Assembly: GCF_023343835.1 (NCBI RefSeq) | Contig: NC_064439.1 | Coordinates: 21,578,933 to 21,642,932 of the forward strand | DNA: 64,000 nt | Source of the DNA: Lagopus muta | Taxonomy: Eukaryota > Chordata > Aves > Galliformes > Phasianidae | Reading direction: 5' to 3' | Shown here: positions 20,145-31,300 of the stretch, in pieces | How the letters are laid out: every line of letters begins with the position of its first letter | Numbering within the stretch: position 1 is the stretch's first letter | The notes under the pieces: model-generated | Told to the model about the DNA's origin: nothing | Database searches by the model: none | Seen by the model: the letters and a program-made list of their open reading frames with translations, nothing else | Program-made: the position numbers and the translations under genes

Positions 20145-20626
20145 ATGCAGCGCGGGGAGGCGCCGCCTTCCCGCCCGCCCGGCACTGCGGGGCTGGAGGC
20201 TGAGGAGCCGGAGCGGAGGCGCCGCTCCTCCGACGCGCGGGAGGAGGTGAGCGGGGCCGACGCGGGAGTGGGCCGCGACCCCGCCGGACGTCTCCTCGGG
20301 CTGGCCGTTCCCACCGCCGCCCCGGTGGGGCTCCTCTCTGCCCACACGTCTGGGCGGGCTCCCGCGGGCCTGGCGGTGACGGGCTCCCCGGAGCCGGTGC
20401 GGGGGCTGAGGGTCGGCCCGGCGTCCGGGCCTGCCTGCCGGGGCCCGGGACGCCCGGGTGTGGAGGCGGCCGGGGCGGAGGTTTGGAAGCGAGGGGCTTC
20501 GGAGTCGCCGCTCTCGTCACGGGCGGCGCTGTCGTTACGGCCCGCCGTGCGCCCCGCGCTGCGATGCGCTCACCTGAGCCGGACGGCCGCCCCGCAGCCG
20601 CCGCTCCGCGCCCGAGCTGCCGCAGC
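20145..20626 (+). other. STEAP2: Putative non-coding first exon(s) of STEAP2
   Basis: This is inferred from the CpG island, the splice acceptor at 25331-25332 in front of the start exon and the donors at 20247 and 20627. The transcription start is not determined. The long open frame across this stretch does not join in a recognisable way to the STEAP2 protein. Confidence 0.4.
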
Positions 20627-23600
20627 GTAAGTGTCCGCCCGGCCGGCGCGGGCCGCTCGCCGCAGCTGTCCCCGGGCTCCGCATTACACCGCTGTCCCGA
20701 GAGCGGTGCAGAACGCACTTGATCATATCAAAAACTCGTTCAGGTTTTCCGTTTGTTCGTTTTTCTCCTTAAGGGATTACGCTTCTCAGAGCGGTTCTTC
20801 ACAGCTGTCCCCTTCTAGCTGGTGTAGCTCTGTCGTGTTTTCTTAGGCTTATCCAAGGCCAAACGTCAAATTTCTATCACTCCTGCTGTTTCTTGTATTC
20901 ACAAAGGCAGTCGTTTTGTAAAAGATGGGTTTTTTTGCATTCCATTCCTGAACAACCCAGATTAGCTAGTATTTATCAGCTTCCCATCTGTTTACAAGTT
21001 GATTGCTCAACAACTTGCTGTAAATCTTTCCAGAGACTGCAGTTAAGCTAACAAGTTTTTGCTTCCCTCAGTTCTCCTCTTTTCCTCTTCTAAGATATGT
21101 ACATGTCCCTTCTGCATTCTGAAGACATTGCTTCTGTCAGCTCTTCAGGCATCAAGGCTGGATTTCACAAGTGTCTGCTGACTTGAAAATCTTTATCTTA
21201 TCTTTATCTTTTAAATTCTTCACCTCCTGCCTTCCTGCAAGATTAATTTCAGTCTTACACACTCTTACCTCTGAACTGCTGTCGTGCATTGAGTATAGTC
21301 CCTTCTCATGACTTCCAGCTCTGGTTTCTATCATCTCGCAGAGCCCAAGAGTCACACCTGTCTGTTCCGTAGGGTTATTTTCCATGAAAACATAAATTCT
21401 GTTAGTTTATTCAATTCCTCACATTCTGTTTTCCTTAGAACAGGTGATGAGAAACTGGACAGTGTGCCAAATCCAGCTCAGCAGAGCAATTCTTCATGTC
21501 CTAATCCTTGATATCCCCTCTCATGGATTTTTAGACAAAAACTGGAAGTGGGCTGCAGTATGGCGGAACAGTACTCATTGCCCATTTTCTCATGGCAGTT
21601 CCATTTCTATTCCTTTAAGTTTCACAGTATATATTCTGTAAGTTTTGTGGTTACCTTCACATCACATGGCATGAACTGAAATGGACCTGTGTAATCATAC
21701 AATGAATGCATACATTTTTTGTCATAACTAGTTGATGTATATCTCTCAGCTGATCAGAGTACAGCTCTTATTATTTTCCTGGATGTGAACCCAACAGGAT
21801 ACAGGAAATGGTGGTGTTTTGGTCATGCGTTGGATACAGCTCTGTTCGTGCAGCAAGAAAGATATCAATGGTTTTTCTGTGTGTAAAAATTAATGAGCTC
21901 TAGCAGAAAGTTTCACTATTAGAATCTTTCTGTAGAATATGGATTCTGTGGTCACTTTAACTTATTATTTTTCATCTTTAGAATCTCAGTACAATTTCAG
22001 TGAATTTCTCCCCTTAGTCAAAAACTGGGAAATGCCTTCTAAAGTATGTTCTCCTAATAGCTTCCTCTAGACCTGTGAAGAACAGTTTCTTTTGGTTGTA
22101 GGACATCACTGTGTTCCTAGCAGATGGGAGGGTGAAGTCCCTCACTGGTTACTGGCATCTTCTACAGGTGCTCAGAAAGAGCTTCATTCTCCTTTATGTG
22201 TGGTCTGTTGTTGATAGCTCCCAGGAGAGAAGCAACTTGATGTTTTCCCTTTACTCCTTCTTAATGTGCCTTTCCTTATTCCTTCATTAATTCTCAGAGC
22301 TTATTCCTGTTCTAGAATTTAGACACCACTTAAGACACAACTGCGGTTTCATGTGAATGCTTCTTTCCTGAGGGTTGTTTTGTGGCTTTCTTACATCTTT
22401 TTTTTTTCTTTTTTTCTTTTTTTGGCATTTGTTACAGCTTTACTGAATCTTTTAACCTCTTTTCTCCAAAATTATAGCAATCTGAATTTTCTGTGAGCCT
22501 TTGCCTCTGTTCCTCTGCAAAGCCTCTCTTACTGCAATGATAAACTTAAGTCCTAAGACTTTCTAATCTTTTGCTATTGTGTGAAATCTATTTCTCTTTG
22601 CCATTAACTTTGTGTGGAATGCATCTCATTTGCTTTTCTCCAGGCTTTATATTCTCTGTCCAGTCAGAAAATTCAGTTAGGCATATTCCTGACCTGTGTC
22701 CTTGAATCCCTTACCCTTGCACCAGTCGTGGTTAAACTATACATGGCCAGATCTGGTAGCCTGACCTAGCTGTGTCATTATTGATCTCATGAATAAGCCT
22801 TGGGAAATTTCTCTTATTTTTCTTGCCATTGGATACATGCAGGCAGCTTGTTCCCCAGACTGAAAAGTGAGTAAGTCAGACAGATGTCTGTGTCATGGTG
22901 GTTGTTGTAACATTCTGCAGCCTTTCTTCTGCAGTTTTGCAGGTTTTTTTTGCATTCTGCAGGTTTGTTTTTTTTTTTTTGTTCCTGACCAGAATAGAAT
23001 ACCATAATAAAAATCAGCATAATCTTTTAATCAAGTCCAGCTTTTGTGGACTCACTGTCCTTATGCCAGTCTCAAGCCAGCTATCTCCACCCCCTAATAT
23101 TTTATATAGTTCCCCAATTTTCTTTATATCCTTATTCTCAGTATTTCATTGACCATTCATTTTGGAAGCACAAGGTGGTTTTGAGGTTCAATAATTTGAG
23201 GCAGCTGAAGCTGAAAATACTATTTTCTACTATTAGAAATAGTGTATATATATACTATTCAGATCCATCTTTATCTATGGGAAAGCAGTGACATCATTAC
23301 AGGTGTTAGTCAACAAGTCAGAGTGCTGTGCTTAGTAGTACAAAAAAAATATTTCTTGTCTCCATAAATGTAACTTCGATAAGTTCCTACAGCTGGATGG
23401 AAATATACACAATATGTATTATTCTTAGGAGAAGAATGTACTTCTTGTTTCCTTATGTCTGCAGCAGCCAGGAGTAAAAGGCTTTGGAAGGTCCTTATTC
23501 CTAATTAATATATATACTAAATGGGCAAAGGAGAAACAAGCTTTGTTTCTGAATAGGAAGGGGATTGTTAAGGTATTTGTTTTTTTCATGTGGTCGTATA

Positions 23601-24189
23601 ATGCTCAAAACTCAGGCAGGCTGTAATGTGACACAGAGCTTGCAGATTGTCTGCTGAATGTTGTGGCAAAGGAGCTCAGAGACATTTAGTATTGAATCCA
23701 GTAGTCAGCCTCGGAAAATGTTACTCTCCACTGTCTGAGAGTTCCATTTTTTTCCTCCATCTGAAGTTGAAGGTCATAGATGATGCGGTATTATGTCTGA
23801 ACCTCACAACAGTACTTTCTGATTGAAACGTGTCATGTAAGGTCACTCCATCCTTAACCTGAAATGCACCCTGGATCAGAAATGGGTATGTAGATATTTC
23901 CCTCTTCAAAGGCTTTCAATTCAAATAGTCAAACTGAGCTAAATTAAACTCTTGCTTTTAGATTAGTAAGTCTTAATTCTCTTTGTGAATATATACATGC
24001 TTTCATACAAAGCTGTTCAAATGTAAGGGTTTCTGTGTGCTGACAGAATTATTGATCTTTGTAGATACCACAATTATTTCACCCTCTTGTCTTTCACATA
24101 ACCTTTATTGGGTTCCCCCCAAAAAGGAGTTGAGATACGGTTTTGAAAACTGTTGTGAGATTCATCATGACAAACTAAGAAACGTTATA

Positions 24190-24465
24190 GAATCATAAAA
24201 TGGCATGAGTTGAAAAGGACCACAATGATTATCCAGTTCCAACCCCCCTGCTATGTGCAGGGTCACCAACCATCAGACCAGGCTGCCCAGAGCCACATCC
24301 AGCCTGGCCTTGAATGCCTCCAGGGATGGGGCATCCACAACCTCCTTGGGCAGCCTGTTCCAGTGCATCACCACCCTCTGGGTGAAAAACTTCCTCCTAA
24401 GATCTAACCTAAACCTCCCTGTCTCAGTTTAAAACCATTTCCTATCACTGTCCATCCATATAAAC
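24190..24465 (-). mobile_element. CR1 3'-end fragment, antisense
   Basis: It carries the reverse-complement 3' tail (atagaatcataaaatggc), gagttgaaaaggaccac, then ccaggctgcccagagccac and gggtgaaaaacttcctcc. It lies in STEAP2 intron 1. Confidence 0.9.
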
Positions 24466-24499
24466 AGTCATTTACCACAAGAATAGTATGTGTTGTATG

Positions 24500-24660
24500 C
24501 AGTTTGGGCTTTTTAAATGTGTAGCTCTCGTTGCAGTCGTTTTTTAAAGCTGTACGTGAACATCACTGCAGTATTTTTATCCTCTTTCAGAATAGATCTG
24601 CACTGTAAGTAATTGACTTCTGTCAAAACTGATCATGTTTGCTGTAATGCAGATGACCAG
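24500..24660 (+). repeat. Direct repeat copy A (STEAP2 intron 1)
   Basis: Positions 24601-24660 match 26666-26725 at about 52 of 60 bases. Weaker similarity extends 40-50 bp upstream. The copies are about 2.07 kb apart and flank STEAP2 coding exon 1. This may be an unclassified old interspersed repeat or a local duplication. The outer limits are approximate. Confidence 0.65.
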
Positions 24661-25332
24661 AATGTGTACCTCTCATCACAATCCCCTTTCAAAACTAAAT
24701 GAATTATCACCTTAGATTTACAGACAGCAGAACTAAGGTGCAGTACATCTAAGATCAGGATTCCCACACTAAAGTCCCTCTAAGTCAGATTTTTATGTTT
24801 GGACAGAGTGTGGTACATGTGTGTAATAAATGTGGGCTTTGGAATGGAAGCCAAGAGTTACACGCTGTTTGATAGATTGCACTCTATAATGAAGAAATCT
24901 AACTTGTTGCCCTCATTTTTGTCTTTGTTCATTAACCTCTGACTTCACTGTCTCCGTACAAATGTTTGGAGTCACTAAATCCTTCTGCATTATGTATTCT
25001 TTAACCTGGAAAAGCAGTTGTGCATCTCTATGGCTGATTTTAACTTGAATGATTTAAAAAATGTGTGTACTTCCTTGCATGTACTTTTTTTTGTTTTTAC
25101 CTACTTCTGTAACTGTTATTAAAACATTTGAAGTTTTTGTGTTCTTCCTTGGATTAGTGACACAGTGCCAGAAAAAAAGTTTGGTTTTCTGCATGCTTCA
25201 TGAAAGAAAAGATAAAATCTGAAAATTAGAACCACAGAATTTGCTTCAGAGTTGTTTGTGGATTGTGATGGCTTGTGAAAAAGTCTGATGCAGCTTTTTT
25301 TCCTTCTCTTGCTTTCTCTGCTTTTTTTCCAG

Positions 25333-28300
25333 AAAAAGTCATCATAAGTTTGGTGTCTTAGAATTATGGAATCAATCTCTATGATGGGAAGCCCTAAGAA
25401 CCTCAATGAAACTTTTCTACCGAACGTGGCCAATGGCATCAAGGATGCCAGTAAGATCACAGTAGGCATCATTGGAAGTGGAGACTTCGCAAAATCATTG
25501 ACCATTCGGCTGATCAGATGTGGGTACCATGTTGTTGTAGGAAGCAGAAACCCTAAACTTGCTGCAGAGTTCTTTCCCCACGTGGTTGATGTCACTCACC
25601 ATGAAGATGCAGTAACAAAAACAAACCTCATTTTTGTAGCTATTCATAGAGAACACTACACGTCTTTGTGGGACCTCAAGCATTTACTCGTTGGTAAAAT
25701 TCTGGTTGATGTCAGCAACAACACAAGAGTAGACCAATATCCAGACTCCAATGCAGAGTATTTGGCATCGCTTTTCCCAGATTCTGTAGTTGTCAAAGGA
25801 TTCAATGTTGTTTCAGCTTGGTCACTCCAGTTAGGACCAAAGGATGCCAGCAGACAGGTAAACATTGTGTTTGTTTTTATTTGACTTGTTTGTAAGATGA
25901 AAAGACAATCGTGCAGAATAAATGATCCAAACTGTGCTCTAGGGTGCCTGTGTGTCTTTAAGGATTGCAGAGGAATGTAGGTACTAGCTTAGATCAACTA
26001 GCTGACATTTCATTGACTACAATAAGAAGAGTAGGATCCTAAAGTTTTCTGTAGGAAATATGTTGATTTATATTTTAGTGCTTCAAAAGATGAAGACAGT
26101 TCTTCCCAGTTTATTTTAGTTTAAATGTTGTTTTTTGTGGGGTAAACTGTTGAAAGAGATGCACAGAAATCTGAGGTCCTGACCCCAAGGCTTGGGAGTC
26201 AGAAATGTCAGCTCTTCTAGAACTGCTTGCATTCAGTGTAACCACGGAGAAAATATAACCCATTATTTGGCTTCTGGAATATCCCGAGATCATAAATATG
26301 AGGAAACAGATGGAGGCACATATGTTTCAAAGTAATCATTCATTTGATCCAGAATTGCTTGGGAACATCATGTTCAATTTACTTCCCGGTGTATTCCCCA
26401 AATCCATCCTGCATACAGAAGGTACAGCTGTATGTTTTTCTTGCTTTGCTGAAGCAATATAAAGACATGCATGAGCCCAGTCCTTTGCAGCTTTGTGGGC
26501 TACAAGGGTTACATGACAAGTGGTGAGTGTAACATGACTGCTGGAGACTACTGAGTTCTCTGGCACTTCAAGCAAATTTTAAGTAGTATGCAATAAATAC
26601 TGAATTAGCATAATTTTAAAAATAATCTCATTGCACTATTTTTGTTCCTTTTTGGAGCAGCAGGCCACTGTAAGTCATTGACTTCTGTCAAACCTTATCA
26701 TGTTTTCTGTAATACAGATGATTGGAAACATTCTTACATAGAGATTACACCGTTCTCTGCTTTGCATTGTGTTTGTCCTGCAGCTGTTTTGGGGTCATCG
26801 TTTAAGATAAGTGTACATTTGAGAAACTCAAGGTTTGGAAATTACTGTAGCCATTGTTTCAGGTTCAGTCCATTCCTATGGGCATTTCAGTGTGGGGAGT
26901 ATGAGACATTTCAGTGTGTGGATTACCTGTACATGCCACAGTCACCTCACTGTCAACTTCAAGCAAATGCCAATTTTATTTTGGTTGCTCTGTGGCTAAA
27001 TAAGCGTGCATATTTTTACCTTTGGTGGATTTGTGCATAGTGTTGTTTTTATTCAGTATTTCTTCTAACGGTGATAAATCTGTCAAAGTGATGTAAGTTA
27101 GCAGTAGTGCTGCAGTTTTGCACTGGAGCACTGGAGGCTCTTCAGTTGGGGCAGGGGGTGAAGGGGTTGTTGCTGTTTAATAGTTGAGGTTTTTGGTTTT
27201 GTTTTGGATTTGGGTTTTTTGTTTCTGTTTTGTTGAGTTTGTTTTTAACCTGTAAGTCTTCCTGCGTCTACAATTCACCTGACTTTTCCAACAGGTCTAT
27301 ATATGCAGTAACAATGTTCAGGCTCGCCATCAAGTTACTGAGCTCGCTCGTCAGCTCGGTTTTATTCCTATTGATCTGGGGGCATTGTCATCTTCAAGAG
27401 AGATTGAAAACTTACCTCTGCGACTCTTCACACTGTGGAAGGGGCCTGTAGTGATTGCCATTAGTCTGGCAACATTTTTCTTCATTTATTCCTTCATCAG
27501 AGACGTAATCCATCCGTATGTGAGAAATCAACAGAGTGACTTTTACAAGATCCCCATTGAGATTGTCAATAAGACTCTACCAGTTGTTGCCATCACGTTG
27601 CTCTCTCTAGTGTATTTGTCAGGACTTATTGCAGCCTCTTACCAGCTTTACTACGGCACTAAGTATAGGCGATTTCCACCTTGGCTGGACAACTGGCTGC
27701 AGTGTCGAAAGCAGCTTGGACTGCTCAGCTTTTTCTTTGCAGTGGTGCACGTGGCATACAGCCTTTGCTTACCTATGAGGAGATCAGAGCGATACTTGTT
27801 CCTCAATATGGCGTATCAACAGGTATGCTGATCCTTAGCTAAGTAAGCCAAAAGTGCCTTGGTTGCATATGTGATACATTAATACAAAATGCATGTTTTG
27901 TGCATCTTTTCCATTGTTTTCAGTCAAAAATCTTTAGGATTATTTTATGCATAGGTAATGCTTAGTAAGAAGGGAGAGTAAAAGAAACACCTGTGTACCT
28001 TATGTCAGGTTGTGTTCATGTTTGTATAATAGGTTGAATCAAGGATATATTCTACTTAAATCTTTGGCAGCAATATGTGCAATGAGGATGTAGGTTAGAC
28101 AGGATAAGAGCAACACCAAAGAAAACTTCTGAGGTAAGTTTCTCTTTGTGTGTTTTTGAGATGCAGGAGATGTATGTATGTGGTGTAAAGTGCATTTACA
28201 AATGTGGGAAGTACTTAGAGTAGATATTACTATGATAATATTCATAAATACAATGTATTTTTGCAGTGAAAGTTCTGATACTTTGTAACTTTTTGGACCT

Positions 28301-31300
28301 GTGGTAAAAATATTATGGACAGTAGAAATTCTGTGAATGTCACCTATTACAGGCAAGTTCCCAGGAACGATAACTGGTCTTGCATATAACCTTGAAACAG
28401 TCTCTGACAAACCTGTAATCCTTCAGAAGAACTGCTGCTTTGTCAGCTTATTGCCACCTTTAAAGTGGGAGGAGAGCAGCGTTGCCATTCAGCATATAAA
28501 ATCTGCTGGAAAGACAGATGAAATTGAACAGAAAGAAAAATTAAAGAAATCCAATCCTAGTAACAGAACAAAAGCAGATTGGGTCCACAGATTGGCTCCA
28601 CAGATTCTAAAAGAAGTGAGAAATTGAACTTCAGAGAAAGGCAGAAAGAATAAAACTATGAAAAACAGCAAGGAATTGTAATTGTTCCTATGTAGTAAAG
28701 GATCTACGATATTTTTACTAATAGTTTGTCTCATTTCTAATAGTTCTGTAAAAATCTCACTTGCTAACGTTCGTAGTGGACCTCTTCTAAGACACATCAA
28801 ATCACTATGGTTATCTTAAAATGGAAAAAATAATTGAATATCTAGGCAGCTTAACTTTTAATGACCTGAGCTGTTTCTTTTTTCTGGTAAAGTTCTCCAA
28901 CTAGAACATTTTCAAATGCATTTAATATCAACAGTGAAAGTGGCAAAACAGTTTGGCTTTTGTATAAGGAGCTAAAGCACTAAGAGAAAATGATGCTAAA
29001 TTGTTTCCAAGTGTAAAGAACTAAAACACTGTGGATTCATCCAGTTTATGCTATAGAAGATATGTTTCCAAGGTCTGAAGAATATAATTACTTTTCTGCA
29101 GTATAGGGTATGCTTATACACTATAGAGAAATGTAGAACTGCTTGTATTTATAAGATAATTATTGTAATGTTATGTTTTCTTTTACCAACTCATCTAGTT
29201 TTCCTGCATAACATATTTTTAATCTATCAAGAGCCAATACCAACAGTAAGGAAGTTGTTTTTTCTCCAATGAAATATTTGACCCCGTTTTATAATTGTTC
29301 TATTACTGTAGACATTTACTCAGCAAAATAATTTCTGTTGATGCTTTTAATATTCTGGAGAATGAAGTGCTTCCTTTCTGCTCCTTCATCAGGTTCATGC
29401 AAATGTTGAAAATTCTTGGAATGAAGAAGAAGTGTGGCGAATTGAAATGTATCTCTCCTTTGGAATAATGAGTCTTGGGTTGCTTTCTTTGCTGGCAGTA
29501 ACTTCTATCCCTTCAGTCAACAATGCCTTAAACTGGAGGGAGTTCAGTTTTATTCAGGTGTGTTATTATCAAAATAATAGATTTTTGTTGTTAACATGAA
29601 TTTCTTTCTAATGATAATTATTATGTTACAAAAAGCACTTCGCAACATGATCAGAGTATGTTGTTTTTTCTGTCTCGTAAGTTAATAAGAGCAACGTATC
29701 TTTACTCAGCAAATAGATCAGCATGTAGGCAAATTCAGCATTTTATAGGTATCAAAATAGGGATTTGCCTTTTATTGATGTTGGCATTGAAGGATCAACA
29801 CAGACAAGACCAAATGAGGGTAAATCTGTAAATTCCTTTTCCACTGTTAGGATTTATTTCTAAGTTCTAATTAGATAAAGTAGCACAGACTGCACACCCA
29901 TATATTCATTGTTTGTACACGACTGCAATGAAATTGTTGACTAATTCCTACCTACACTGCGTCTGCTTTGCTGTTTGGGTATTGAGTCGCATTTCATAAT
30001 TTACAAACATCTTAAATGGAGTGCTGAGGAATGCTTTTTTGGCTGTAATGGTAAGAGATCTTACGTATGTAGCAAAGCACAAAAATTTTGCTGAAAGATT
30101 TGTCTAAGTATCATTCCCCAAACTGACCTGTTCATTCTCGCTCACCATTTTGAGCCTTCACAAGAAGTAAATGCTCATTTTGTACTGTTAGAACATTCCT
30201 GCCATCCAGAGTTCTCTATCTGCAGATAACAGTACTGCATATTCGGTCGCAAGGTCATGACTTTCAGCCACACACCCAGAATTTGTATCTAATTTTTTCT
30301 TTCACAGATTTCCAGATCTCAGGCTTGTGTGATTTACTCAAAATCCAGACAACGCATACATATTCACATGCCTACAAAGGTGTTTTTGTTTGTATTGTAT
30401 TTTCTGTAGTTATTTGCACTGTAATTAAAGGCAAAATAATTCAATTTTTAATTATGGACTTTTGCAAATTATCTCTTGGTGTTTTGACAAATTGGGAACA
30501 AGTTGTTCTCTCTGGAGGGTTGTTATAGTTGGTTCTGTATTGCATGCTAAAGAGAATTAGTATAGATAACTATTTATGATCATTTGCCATTTTTAATTGC
30601 ACATAAGAAATTGAAATACTAAAATTTCTTTAAAGTTCATGAACATTATGTGGTACTTCAGTTTTTCAGTAATCTCAGGACGTAAGTTAGTCTTCAGGTA
30701 GTCACTATTCCTTTGAAAAAGTCATTTAATTTATTCAATCAGAAAAAAGGCTTTCAGTGATCCACCCACTAAAGTAAAAGTTGTTTGCGAGTTTGTATTT
30801 CCCTAAGTTAGTGGAATGAGCATCGAAACTACAGCCTGTCATCTCAGCATTGCTCTCCTTTTAGCTGGGGAAATCAGCATGTCTTTGCCTTTAGTCCTGA
30901 TTCCTGAGGTAATCTGCCAAAATACTTGTTCAATCTCTGTTTCGTATCTCACGGATGAAGAGTCAGGCAGGCAGTCAGCACACCCAGTCAGTTTCTCACC
31001 TCAGCATTTCTCAAAGAGCAACACATTATTGATTGCTCATCTCAGAAGGTACAGTTTGATCAAAATAAGAGCATGACTTCCTCTAGGGAGCATTACCACT
31101 AAAATGCACTCAGTTCTAATGTCTGCTGGCAGAATCTGAGTTTAGAATTAGCAAGTTATTTACATACACAAGCCCAGTTAGTTTTCTAACCCCGCTGCAG
31201 TAGAACAAGCTCCAAATAGCATCATCCTATGTACAGTGGTACAGACCTCTATTGCAGTGTTTCTAATACCATAGAGAATCCCCAGTAGTGAATGTTGTTG

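Larger units (their letters stand above)
19925..20720. promoter_or_regulatory. CpG island, STEAP2 promoter region
   Basis: About 800 bp of very GC- and CpG-rich sequence stands out sharply from the AT-rich flanks and lies upstream of STEAP2 coding exon 1. It contains GC boxes (gggggcggga at 20136-20145), no clear TATA box, and long open frames on both strands caused by base composition. Two + strand donors (gtgagc at 20247, gtaagt at 20627) could end a non-coding first exon. A cag/gtgagc donor on the minus strand near 20573 is compatible with divergent antisense transcription. Confidence 0.85.

Noticed and set aside
19921-20718. Long open frames on both strands (265 codons on -, 161 codons on +) in the STEAP2 CpG island
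   Set aside because: They are Arg/Pro/Gly/Ala-rich in every frame, as expected when GC content removes stop codons. No domain or splice-consistent partner exon is seen.
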